Shown: in pieces, positions 55,997 through 63,997 of the stretch
How positions within the stretch are numbered: position 1 is the stretch's first letter
How the letters are laid out: the number at the start of each line of letters is the position of its first letter
Source of the DNA: Streptomyces silaceus
GTDB lineage: Bacteria > Actinomycetota > Actinomycetes > Streptomycetales > Streptomycetaceae
NCBI RefSeq assembly: GCF_001419745.1
Contig: NZ_LIRJ01000067.1
Location: forward strand, 1-64,000
DNA: 64,000 nt
Direction of reading: 5' to 3'
The notes under the pieces: generated by a model
What the model was told of the DNA's origin: nothing
Seen by the model: the letters and a program-made list of their open reading frames with translations, nothing else
Databases searched by the model: none
Translations under genes and position numbers: made by a program

Positions 55997-57691
55997 TTGC
56001 TCATCGGTTTATTCCGGCCCGCGGAGTCCCCGGTGACCGTTCCCGAAGCCGACCATCGCAGCGCCTGGCGCTATCTGTGGTGGCTGATCCGCATCCGACC
56101 GTGGCCGCTGGTGCTGAGCGCTCTCCTGGGGGCGCTGTGGATGCTCCCGCTCGCCGTCCTGCCGCTGGTCGTCGGCTACGCCATCGACGACGGCATCCAG
56201 GCCGGCGCCTCCGATTCGCTCCTCGGCTGGGTGGCCGTCGTCGTGGTGCTGGCCGTGGTCCAAGCCGGCGCGGGAGCCGGTCTGATCCAGACCGCCGTCG
56301 GCGGCCAGATGCACGCGGTGTCCACCACGCACCGGGTGCTGGCCCGCCAGGCCGTCCGGCTCGGCGGCTCACTGCGCCACCGCACCGCGTCCGGCGACGT
56401 GGTGGCCGTCGTCGCGGGGGACGTGCCCGGCATCGGCAGCGCCTTCGAGGTCGTCGGCCGGTCCTCCGGCGCCGTCGTGTCCTTCCTGGTCATCGCCGTC
56501 GCCCTGACCGTCACCTCCCCCGTCCTGGGCGTCGTCGTGCTGATCGGCGTGCCCGCGGCACTGCTGGGCATCGGCCCGCTGCTGCGTCCGCTGCAGCGCC
56601 GCAACGAAGAGCAGCGAGACCGCCTCGGCACCGCGACGGCCCAGGCCGGCGACATCTGCTCGGGGCTGCGCGTACTGCGCGGCATCGGCGGCGAGCGCAC
56701 GTTCACCGCGCGATTCGTGGACATCAGCCAAGAGGTGCGGCGCGCCGGCGAGGCGGCCGGCCGCATGGAGGCCTGGATCGGCGCGGCCGGGGTGTTCCTG
56801 CCCGGCCTGGTGACCGTCCTCGTCGCCTGGCTCGGCGCCCGGCTCGCCCTGTCCGGGGTCATCACCCCCGGTGAACTCGTGGCGTTCTACGGCGCATCGG
56901 TCTTCCTGGTCATCCCGGTGAGCACCGCGACCGAGGCGGCGGAGTCGATGAGCCTGGCGCGCGTCGCGGCCGGGCGCGTCTGCCGGTTCCTGAGCATCAC
57001 CGCGCACCCCCGGCCCCCGGCCGACCCGATGCCGCTGCCGGCGGGCCCGCTGTCACTCACCGACGACGCCACCGGGATCCAGGCGCCCGCGGGACACCTG
57101 ACGGCCATCGCCTGCTCCGGCGCACGCGCTTCCGCGGTGGCCACCCGCATCACCCGCTACGGCCCGCCCGATGAGGCCGCAACCGGCACACGCGTGGGGG
57201 ACGTACCCCTGGAGCACGCCGACCTGCCCGGCCTGCGTGCCCGCGTGGTGTATTCGGGACACGACGACATCCTGTTCAGCGGACCGCTGAGGACCGAGCT
57301 GTCCGGCGACACCCCACGTACCGACGGCGAACTGATGAGTGCTCTGCGCGCCGCGGCCGCCACTGACGTGCTGGACGCGGTGCCCGGCGGACTCGACGGC
57401 GTGCTCGTCGAAGGCGGCCGCTCCCTGTCGGGCGGACAGCGCCAGCGTCTCGTCCTCGCCCGTGTCCTGCTCGCCGACCCCGATGTGCTGGTCCTCGACG
57501 ACCCGACCTCGGCGGTGGACGCCTCCACCGAGGCCCTCATCGCCCGACGAGTGGCGGCATACCGGGCGGGCCGGACCACGCTCGTCCTCACCGACAGCCC
57601 CCTGTGGACGAACACGGCCGACACCGTGGTCCGCCTTCCCCCCGAGACCGACCGGCGAACAGCCCCCGAAGCGGAGCAGACGGCATCATGA
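55997..57691 (+). CDS. ABC exporter half-transporter lacking Walker A
   Basis: 564 residues: six membrane helices (about 38-310) then an NBD. The signature LSGGQRQRLVLARVLL (477-481) is perfect, but the Walker A position reads IACSGARASAVATRI (371-385) without Gly-Lys-Ser; the Q-loop is VVYSGHD, the Walker B Glu is Asp (VLVLDDPTSA) and the H-loop is LTDSPLW. It cannot bind ATP canonically and must work with the next gene. TTG 55997 follows GGAG; GTG 56033 with CGGAG is an alternative start. Stop overlaps the next ATG. Confidence 0.92.
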   Translation: MLIGLFRPAESPVTVPEADHRSAWRYLWWLIRIRPWPLVLSALLGALWMLPLAVLPLVVGYAIDDGIQAGASDSLLGWVAVVVVLAVVQAGAGAGLIQTAVGGQMHAVSTTHRVLARQAVRLGGSLRHRTASGDVVAVVAGDVPGIGSAFEVVGRSSGAVVSFLVIAVALTVTSPVLGVVVLIGVPAALLGIGPLLRPLQRRNEEQRDRLGTATAQAGDICSGLRVLRGIGGERTFTARFVDISQEVRRAGEAAGRMEAWIGAAGVFLPGLVTVLVAWLGARLALSGVITPGELVAFYGASVFLVIPVSTATEAAESMSLARVAAGRVCRFLSITAHPRPPADPMPLPAGPLSLTDDATGIQAPAGHLTAIACSGARASAVATRITRYGPPDEAATGTRVGDVPLEHADLPGLRARVVYSGHDDILFSGPLRTELSGDTPRTDGELMSALRAAAATDVLDAVPGGLDGVLVEGGRSLSGGQRQRLVLARVLLADPDVLVLDDPTSAVDASTEALIARRVAAYRAGRTTLVLTDSPLWTNTADTVVRLPPETDRRTAPEAEQTAS

Positions 57692-59514
57692 CGACGCAGA
57701 CCACGGACACCCCGGTCGCGGCGTCCGGCGACGCGCCCGGACAGACGCGGCTGCCCCTGGCCGGGCGGCCGGAAGTCGCCCACTGGTTCTGGACCTTCGT
57801 ACGCCACAACCGTGGCCGGATCACGGCCATGCTGACCCTCTTCTGCCTCGCGCTGGTCGCGGGGCTCGTCGGCCCCCGCCTCCTCGGTCACCTGGTCGAG
57901 TCCGTCCAGCGGGGCACCAGCGCCTTCCGCGTCGACGTCATCGCGCTGGCCTTCGTGGGCATTCTGGCCGCACAAGCGGTGCTCACCCGCTTCGCGCAGG
58001 TGCAGACCACCCTCCTCGGGGAGAAGGTGCTCGCCGAGATCCGGGAGAGCTTCGTCCGGCGCGTGACGCGGCTGCCGCTGGGTACCGTCGAGTCCGTCGG
58101 CACCGGCGACCTGCTCAGCCGCGCCACGTCCGACGTGGACCGGCTCAACGACGGCATCCGGCTCGCGCTGCCCCGCATCCTGATGGCGGCCGTCACGCTC
58201 GTGCTGACCGTCGCCGCGATGCTGCTGACCTCGCCGCTGCTCTCTCTGTCGCTGCTCATCGGCCTGCCCCTCGCGGTGTTCTCGACCCGCTGGTACCGGC
58301 CGCGGGCCAATCGGGGCTACGAGCACCTGCTCCGCGACGAGGCCGAGGTGCTGGCCAGCACGCACGAGACGGTCCGCGGCGCCGCCACGGTCGAGTCGCT
58401 GGGCCTGGGACGGCGCCGGCTGGCCCACCACGGCGATGCCGTGGCGCAGATCGTGCGGCACCGGCAGCGCATCACCTGGCTCCAGACGATCTGGTACCCG
58501 GCCCTCGACCTGTCCACCATGCTCCCCCTGGCGGTCACCCTGCTGGCCGGCGGCGCCGCCTACCGCGCGGACCTGGTCGGCCTGGCCGAGATCACGGCCA
58601 TGGTGCTGTACGTCCAGAGCCTCAACGGGCCGCTGGTGGAACTGCTCTCGTGGACCGATGAACTCCAGATCGGCAACGCCGCGTTGCGCCGCATCCTGGG
58701 CGTCGAGCGCCTGCCCGTGGAGCGTTCTGACCAGGGAGCCGTCCCGGACGGCCGGGACATCCGGCTGCGCGGGGTGCGCTTCGAGTACGAGGCAGGCCGC
58801 GAGGTGCTGCACGGCATCGACCTGGACATCGCGCCCGGCGAGCGCATCGCTGTCGTCGGCACCTCCGGTGCGGGCAAGTCCACCCTGGGCAAGCTGCTGG
58901 CCGGGGTGCACCACCCCACCGAGGGCGTGCTGGAGATCGGCGGCGCACCGGTGGAGCGGATGTCCGTCGACACGCTGCGGCGCGAAGTCGCCCTGGTCAC
59001 GCAGGAGAACCACGTCTTCGCCGGAACCCTGCGCAGCAACATGACGCTGCCGGAGAGGGCACCTCGTACGGCGGGGGACGACACCGGGTGGAGCGACGCC
59101 GACCTGTGGTCCGCCCTGCGGACCGTGGGCCTGGAGGAGTGGGTGCGCTCCCTGCCGGAGGGCCTGGACACCCCGATCGCGACGGACGGGACCGATGTTC
59201 CGGCCGCCACCGCCCAGCAACTCGCCCTGGCCCGGCTGCTCCTGGCGGATCCTCACACGCTGGTACTCGACGAGGCCACCGCCCTCATGGACCCCTCCGC
59301 CTCCCGCCAGGTGGAGCGTTCCATGGCCGCGCTGCTGGTGGGCCGCTCGGTGATCTCGATCGTCCACCGGCTCGATTCCGTGCAGGGTGCCGACCGGATC
59401 GCGGTGATGGACGGCGGGCGGATCGTCGAGATCGGCAGCCACGCGGAACTGCTGCGGCTGGAGGGCGCCTACGCCCGGCTGTGGTCGTCCTGGTCGGTGG
59501 CCGTGCGCCGCTGA
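57688..59514 (+). CDS. ABC exporter half-transporter lacking the signature motif
   Basis: 608 residues: six membrane helices, then an NBD with intact Walker A GTSGAGKST (391-399), Q-loop LVTQENHVFAG, Walker B HTLVLDEAT (catalytic Glu529) and H-loop SIVHRLD. The signature is lost: VPAATAQQLALARL stands where LSGGQ should be. It complements the first subunit exactly, giving one complete ATP site per heterodimer. It probably exports the antibiotic. ATG 57688 overlaps the preceding stop (ATGA). Confidence 0.95.
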   Translation: MTTQTTDTPVAASGDAPGQTRLPLAGRPEVAHWFWTFVRHNRGRITAMLTLFCLALVAGLVGPRLLGHLVESVQRGTSAFRVDVIALAFVGILAAQAVLTRFAQVQTTLLGEKVLAEIRESFVRRVTRLPLGTVESVGTGDLLSRATSDVDRLNDGIRLALPRILMAAVTLVLTVAAMLLTSPLLSLSLLIGLPLAVFSTRWYRPRANRGYEHLLRDEAEVLASTHETVRGAATVESLGLGRRRLAHHGDAVAQIVRHRQRITWLQTIWYPALDLSTMLPLAVTLLAGGAAYRADLVGLAEITAMVLYVQSLNGPLVELLSWTDELQIGNAALRRILGVERLPVERSDQGAVPDGRDIRLRGVRFEYEAGREVLHGIDLDIAPGERIAVVGTSGAGKSTLGKLLAGVHHPTEGVLEIGGAPVERMSVDTLRREVALVTQENHVFAGTLRSNMTLPERAPRTAGDDTGWSDADLWSALRTVGLEEWVRSLPEGLDTPIATDGTDVPAATAQQLALARLLLADPHTLVLDEATALMDPSASRQVERSMAALLVGRSVISIVHRLDSVQGADRIAVMDGGRIVEIGSHAELLRLEGAYARLWSSWSVAVRR

Positions 59515-59530
59515 GACCGCGTCGGCAACG

Positions 59531-59565
59531 CGGAAGCTCCTGGCCGAGGCGGCCAGGAGCTTCCG
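59531..59565. terminator. Bidirectional terminator (15-bp stem)
   Basis: Perfect arms CGGAAGCTCCTGGCC (59531-59545) and GGCCAGGAGCTTCCG (59551-59565), 5-base loop, between convergent stops at 59514 and 59588. Confidence 0.9.
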
Positions 59566-59587
59566 TTCGTCGTGGCCGGCGGGGCGC

Positions 59588-60382
59588 CTACAGGGAACCG
59601 AGGAAGCGTACGAGGACCTCGTTCACCGCGTCCGGCCGCTCCAGGTGGCCGTGGTGCCCGCAGTCCGCCATCTCCTCGTACCGGCCGTGCGGGCAGGCCG
59701 CGGCCACTTCGCGGCCGAGCTCCGGGCGGGCGATGACGTCATGGGCGAAGCCCAGCACCAGCACGGGCACCGACACGCTGCGCAGTGCGTCGAGCTGGTC
59801 GACGGAGACCGCCGCCGGGGGGAGCTGCCCGTCCGCGGCGCCGGAGCGCGCGGCGAACTCGAAGACGTCGAGCCAGTCCCGCAGGGCGTGCTCGTCGTGC
59901 CAGGTGGCAGGTGACAGCTGGAGGGCCGCCTGCACGAACGCCGCGTACGCAGGCGGCAGCCGGACTCCCTCGGCGTGGCAGGCGCGCTCCGCGGCGAGCA
60001 GGGCCTGGCCCGCCAGGTCCGGCCGGCCCCGCGTCGCCATCAGCACCGCCCCGCTGAACGCTTCGGGACGGCGCACCAGCAGCTCCTGGGCGAGTTGCGC
60101 ACCGGAGGAGAAGCCGATGAGGCGGCAGGGCGCCAGATCCAGCGCCGCCGTCAACGCGGCCGTGGCGTCCGCGAGTGCGGTGAGCGGGTTGCCCTCCGGC
60201 ACCTCCTGCGGGGCGGGCAGGTCGATGGTGACGGCCTGGTGTCCGGCCGCGACGAGAGCGGGTACCTGGTGCAGGTGCCAGACGTGTCCGGCCTCGCCGG
60301 CGCCCGGCAGGAGCAGCACCGGCTCGCCCACACCCTCGCGCTGGTAGTGCCACTCCTGGCCGTCCACGTGGAGCGTCGGCAT
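59588..60382 (-). CDS. Alpha/beta hydrolase
   Basis: 264 residues. LLLPGAGEAGHVWHLH forms the oxyanion region, Ser92 in RLIGFSSGAQLA is the nucleophile, the acid lies in GFAHDVI and the histidine in CGHHGHLERP. Could be an esterase or thioesterase in the pathway, for example releasing a carrier-bound intermediate from the A-T didomain, which has no thioesterase. It is separated from the FAD gene upstream by two strong hairpins and so has its own promoter. ATG 60382 follows AGGGAACAGGCG. Confidence 0.88.
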   Translation of the reverse strand: MPTLHVDGQEWHYQREGVGEPVLLLPGAGEAGHVWHLHQVPALVAAGHQAVTIDLPAPQEVPEGNPLTALADATAALTAALDLAPCRLIGFSSGAQLAQELLVRRPEAFSGAVLMATRGRPDLAGQALLAAERACHAEGVRLPPAYAAFVQAALQLSPATWHDEHALRDWLDVFEFAARSGAADGQLPPAAVSVDQLDALRSVSVPVLVLGFAHDVIARPELGREVAAACPHGRYEEMADCGHHGHLERPDAVNEVLVRFLGSL

Positions 60383-60416
60383 CGCCTGTTCCCTCGTCTC
60401 GGTGGTTCCCGGACAT

Positions 60417-60469
60417 GCGACGCGGCAGCTGCGTACGGACGGTGCGCCCGTACTCAGCTGCCGCGTCGC
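60417..60469 (-). terminator. Large hairpin between the FAD and hydrolase genes
   Basis: Perfect 15-base arms GCGACGCGGCAGCTG (60417-60431) and CAGCTGCCGCGTCGC (60455-60469), with an inner stem GTACGG/CCGTAC (60433-60438 and 60448-60453). It is the second of two stems after the FAD gene. Confidence 0.7.
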
Positions 60470-60479
60470 GGACCGTGCG

Positions 60480-60511
60480 CGGGACCCGCGCGGCTCAGCG
60501 CGCGGGTCCCG
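60480..60511 (-). terminator. Terminator of the FAD oxidase gene
   Basis: Perfect 13-base arms CGGGACCCGCGCG (60480-60492) and CGCGCGGGTCCCG (60499-60511), 6-base loop, starting 3 bases past the FAD gene stop. Confidence 0.8.
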
Positions 60512-60514
60512 GGG

Positions 60515-61990
60515 TCAGTGCCACTCCCGGTGGACGTCGGCGTAGTACGCGATCAGTTCGTCCTGCTGCTCACGCTCCGAGAACATGATCGCGGTCATGA
60601 GGTCCGCGGGCGGGGTGTAGGTGTCGCTCAGCCGGTCCGCGAGCTCGGCGAACGGGCCCTGGAGGAAGGTCTCCATCATGTGCGGCCACTCGAGCGGCAG
60701 CCGCCAGGGGAACTCGTAGCCCGTCGCCATGGTGTGCCGGACCACGTCTTCCAGGATCTCCTCCCGGCTCCAGGCGGAGATCAGGTCGCGTTCGGGCCGG
60801 AACTCGCGCAGACCGTCCACCCCGGTGCCGCCGTCCATCAGGGACACGACGTGCCGGGCCAGCAGCGGGGACATGTGGAGCCCGTCGCGGTAGGTGCCCG
60901 ACAGCATCCACAGCCCCTCGACCGAGGTGCCGCCGATGAGCGGGAAGCCGTCGATCGGGGCCGGGCGACTGCCCACCTGCACCTTGCGCAGCTCGGAGCC
61001 GTTGAGTCCGCGGTGCAGCTGGTGCGTGGCGCAGTTGAAGAGGAAGACCGTCTCCTCGATGCTGGCCGCGCCGCGCGGTTCCAGGCAGACCGCGTTGGTG
61101 GCGCCGATGTAGACCGAACCGCCCGCGCGGGGCACCAGGTGCAGTCCGCAGGCGAAGGCGCGGTTGGAGGTACGCAGCACCGTGGCGGGACCGGAGCCGT
61201 CCCAGGTGTCGACGAGCGCGGAGACGCCCACCCCGTCGTAGATCCGGGGGATGCGGTGCGCCAGGCCCGGCAGCGCTGCCACCAGGCGCTGGCTGCGGGC
61301 CCCGGCGGCCACCACCACATGGCCCGCCGGCAAGAAGTCCCCGTCGTCCGTCACCACGCCCTCGACGCGCCCGTGCGAGGCCCGGATCTCCGTCGCGTCC
61401 ACCGGGTGGAGGCGCCCTCCCGCCTGGAGGAAGGAGCGTTCCAGCGCCGCCAGCAGGATGCCGGAATCGACCGACCCCTCGCCTTCGATGTGCAGGGCGC
61501 GCAGCGGCCGGGAATTGGGGTCGGGGTCGATCCAGTCGACGGATTCGACCGCTATTTCCTCATGCGGTGCGTTCGCTTCCTTCAGAGCCGTCAGTACGGC
61601 GGCGAAATTCGCGTCGTCCAGAGCGGAATGGCCCACGGTGTTCAGCAGGACAACCGTGTCGTCCGCCGTCTTGATCCGGCCGTCGGCGGCTGTCCCGGTG
61701 GCCTCAAGGCTTTCGATCCATTCCGGCCACAGCCGCTGCGCCTGTACGGCAAGGGCATGCTTCTTCCGGCCGTGCTCCGAGGCGAGCGCATGCGCGGTGA
61801 CCTCGCCGAACGCGCCGAGCATGGCACCTGCGGCGGGCGTCGCGCCGTACTGGCGCGCGGGCTTTCCCAGGAGAGTCACTCGCACATCGGGACGGGTGCG
61901 GGCGATTTCCACCCCGACCGATAACCCGAGTACGCCGTTGCCTACAACGATGACATCCGTCTGACCTGGCGCGTCGGCCGTCTTCGACAT
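60515..61990 (-). CDS. FAD-dependent glycine-oxidase-like enzyme, probable N-formimidoyltransferase
   Basis: 491 residues, DAO family. The FAD motif is VIVVGNGVLGLSVGVEIA near residue 13; VVVAAGARSQRLVAALPG and MLSGTYRDGLHMSPL are the later FAD contacts. A FAD enzyme, Orf1, is reported to oxidise glycine and pass an N-formimidoyl group to glycinothricin to give BD-12, through a bond to a cysteine I recall as Cys281; this protein has Cys281 in NRAFACGLHLV. The C-terminal 90 residues have no match in simple glycine oxidases. ATG 61990 follows GAGGTGAAG. A TTA codon (61922-61924) implies bldA control. Confidence 0.85.
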   Translation of the reverse strand: MSKTADAPGQTDVIVVGNGVLGLSVGVEIARTRPDVRVTLLGKPARQYGATPAAGAMLGAFGEVTAHALASEHGRKKHALAVQAQRLWPEWIESLEATGTAADGRIKTADDTVVLLNTVGHSALDDANFAAVLTALKEANAPHEEIAVESVDWIDPDPNSRPLRALHIEGEGSVDSGILLAALERSFLQAGGRLHPVDATEIRASHGRVEGVVTDDGDFLPAGHVVVAAGARSQRLVAALPGLAHRIPRIYDGVGVSALVDTWDGSGPATVLRTSNRAFACGLHLVPRAGGSVYIGATNAVCLEPRGAASIEETVFLFNCATHQLHRGLNGSELRKVQVGSRPAPIDGFPLIGGTSVEGLWMLSGTYRDGLHMSPLLARHVVSLMDGGTGVDGLREFRPERDLISAWSREEILEDVVRHTMATGYEFPWRLPLEWPHMMETFLQGPFAELADRLSDTYTPPADLMTAIMFSEREQQDELIAYYADVHREWH

Positions 61991-62349
61991 CTTCACCTCA
62001 CCTGTGGTTACCGTCAATGGCTGTGCCATGATCCTGCGGTGCTGCGCTGCCGGTAAGCGAACCGCACGCCGTCGGAGGGCCGCAAGGAGGCCTGGAAGAA
62101 GGCGCATTGACATTTCGCCGCGCGGAAAGTTGCGGCACCTACGTTTCGGCGTGGCCAATTCCGATACAGAGTCGGTGCGTGGGATTCCCTGCGGTTGCGC
62201 GTGAGCGGCCGGGTCTCCTGGGCGCCCGGCACCGGGCACGTACACGCTCACGCCGGCACGGACGAGAGCCATCGGCCCGATCACCGAGGGGCGGGCGGCA
62301 GCCGAGCAGCGGACTCACCATCGGGACCAGGGAATGGAGAAATGTGACC
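61991..62349. other. Divergent intergenic region, FAD enzyme and flavoprotein
   Basis: 359 bases, no credible gene. TTGACA occurs on the plus strand at 62107-62112 without a clear -10. GTCAATGGCT occurs at about 62011 and again at about 47928 in the other divergent gap of the cluster; on the minus strand it gives a -35-like TTGAC. Confidence 0.45.
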
Positions 62350-63534
62350 ATGCAGCCCGCCGCGGAGAGAACGAGCATATTTTCCCGACTGCCGTTTCCC
62401 GGATTCACGAACGAATGGACCGCACGCGCGGAGGAAATCCTCCCCACGGTCGACGCCGATCGGGACAAAGCCGAGGCGAACCGGGCCTCGTCACCGGAAG
62501 TCTACGAAAAGATTGCCGAACTCGGCCTGCATCGCATGTTCGTTTCCCATGCGCTCGGCGGTGGCCAGGCTCCCCTGTCCGCCGGAATGGGCGCCATCGG
62601 ACTCATGGCCCGTCATGACGCCTCCGTCGCCTGGCAGATCGGAGTGCAGGGCGCGATCGGGCGCATCACGGACTACCTGCCCGAGGACAGCGCTCGCACC
62701 GTCTTCTCCCGGCACGACAAGCTCGTCGTCGGCTCGGTGCACCCCACGGGAACCGCGGAGAAGGTCCCGGGCGGCTACCGGCTGTCCGGACGCTGGGGCT
62801 TCGCTTCCGGCATCGCCGGCGCGGCGTGGATCGTCTCCGCCGCCCGGATCACGAACGGCCGGACCGCCGACGAGGTCCGCATGCTGTTCACCCCCGTCAC
62901 CGAGGTGAAACCGCTCGACACCTGGTACACGACAGGCTTGGCCGCGACCGCGTCGCACGACTACGAGATGGACGACGTGTTCGTGCCCGACGCGCACACC
63001 GTCGACAACGCCGCGCTGCTGGCACCTCCGCCGAGGCGCGCTTCGCGGGCCTACGGCATCGGCTACTACGACTTCGGCCCCTTTCTCGCCGCCGCCACGG
63101 TGCTCGGCATCGCCGGCCAAGCCCTGGACGCCTTCACCGAGTTGGCCATGTCCAAGATTCCCTCTGAAGGGAAGGCCACGCTCAGCAGCAGCCACACCGT
63201 GCAGGACCGCCTTGCCAGGGCCCACGCGGGGGTGCGCTCGGCGCACTGCCTCGTCGCCGACGCTGTGCGGCACGCCGAGCAGTCCGGTGAGACCGGGGGC
63301 GACGAGCTCTCCGCGCTGATCCGGCTCGCGTGCGCCCTGGCCGCGGAGAACGCGACGGCCGCCGTCGACACGGTCTGCGAAATGTCGGGGGCCACCTCTT
63401 CGTATCGCGCGCACCGGCTGGAGCGCTGCTTCCGCGACATCCATACCGTGGTCAAGCACATTCAACTGGCCCCGACCAACTTCGAGATGGTCGGCCAGTA
63501 CCTCCTCGGCGGCGGCTTGCAGACCCGCCGCTGA
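62350..63534 (+). CDS. Acyl-CoA-dehydrogenase-like flavoprotein (HpaH/DszC-type monooxygenase)
   Basis: 394 residues, acyl-CoA dehydrogenase fold: N-terminal helices (SSPEVYEKIAELGLHRMFV), middle beta domain (YRLSGRWGFASGIAGAAWIV) and C-terminal bundle (VKHIQLAPTNFEMVGQYL). The pattern resembles flavin-dependent group D monooxygenases rather than true dehydrogenases. It could N- or C-hydroxylate a pathway intermediate with a separate flavin reductase. The next gene encodes a small monooxygenase. ATG 62350 is 10 bases after GGAG; GTG 62344 is 4 bases after it. Confidence 0.85.
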   Translation: MQPAAERTSIFSRLPFPGFTNEWTARAEEILPTVDADRDKAEANRASSPEVYEKIAELGLHRMFVSHALGGGQAPLSAGMGAIGLMARHDASVAWQIGVQGAIGRITDYLPEDSARTVFSRHDKLVVGSVHPTGTAEKVPGGYRLSGRWGFASGIAGAAWIVSAARITNGRTADEVRMLFTPVTEVKPLDTWYTTGLAATASHDYEMDDVFVPDAHTVDNAALLAPPPRRASRAYGIGYYDFGPFLAAATVLGIAGQALDAFTELAMSKIPSEGKATLSSSHTVQDRLARAHAGVRSAHCLVADAVRHAEQSGETGGDELSALIRLACALAAENATAAVDTVCEMSGATSSYRAHRLERCFRDIHTVVKHIQLAPTNFEMVGQYLLGGGLQTRR

Positions 63535-63610
63535 CCGCAGTCGTCCCCCTGGGCTCGCATCCGCCCGCACGCCCGAAACGACCGCCATCGCGCAAGGAGA
63601 GCCGCCCGTC

Positions 63611-63916
63611 ATGTCCCTCACCGTCATCGCCGAGGCCCTGGCCAAGACCGGCCAGGAAGACCGTCTCCGCACCGTCCTGGAGGCGATGGTCGAGCCGTCC
63701 CTGGCGGAGCCCGGGTGCCTCGCCTACCGCCCCTACACCGACCGCAACGAGCCCGCCCGCATGGTGATCGTGGAGGAATGGACGGATCTCCGAGCACTCG
63801 CCGAACACTTCGCCACCCCTCACTTCCGCCACTTGAGGCAGGAACTGGACACGGTTCTCGCCGAGCCGCTGACCATTCGGAAGCTGGTGCCCGCTCCCGC
63901 CGCCGTCCCGTCATAG
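63611..63916 (+). CDS. Antibiotic biosynthesis monooxygenase (ABM) domain protein
   Basis: 101 residues, one ferredoxin-like ABM/YgiN domain: LTVIAEALAKTGQEDRLRTV, GCLAYRPYTDRNEPARMVIV and EEWTDLRALAEHFATPHFR. Cofactor-free oxygenases of this fold act on activated phenols or enols; others only bind or stress-protect. With the preceding flavoprotein it may form an oxidative tailoring pair not predicted for BD-12. ATG 63611 follows AAGGAG at about 12 bases. Confidence 0.88.
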   Translation: MSLTVIAEALAKTGQEDRLRTVLEAMVEPSLAEPGCLAYRPYTDRNEPARMVIVEEWTDLRALAEHFATPHFRHLRQELDTVLAEPLTIRKLVPAPAAVPS

Positions 63917-63991
63917 ACGCACGGAAGACCGCCGGGAAGAGCCGGCGGGACCGGGCGGCCACGAACCGTCCCACCCGCTGCCGAAACGTGC

Positions 63992-63997
63992 AGGAGG
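63992..63997 (+). promoter_or_regulatory. Ribosome site for a gene starting beyond the window
   Basis: AGGAGG lies 3 bases from the right end, 76 bases after the ABM gene. A further plus-strand gene probably starts just outside, so the cluster is cut by the window edge. Confidence 0.55.

Noticed and set aside
62004..62204. Small open frame in the divergent gap before the flavoprotein
   Set aside because: Arg-rich, no ribosome site and no recognisable domain; it lies where promoters are expected.
34945..63916. Viomycin/capreomycin-type cluster
   Set aside because: VioC and VioD homologues are present, but there is no condensation domain, no multi-module NRPS, no diaminopropionate genes and no ureidoalanine genes; sugar and carbamoyl genes point to the streptothricin family.
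34945..63916. Classical beta-lysine streptothricin cluster
   Set aside because: No lysine 2,3-aminomutase and no stand-alone adenylation enzyme set for beta-lysine in the window; a FemAB ligase is present instead. Genes beyond the right edge could still change this.
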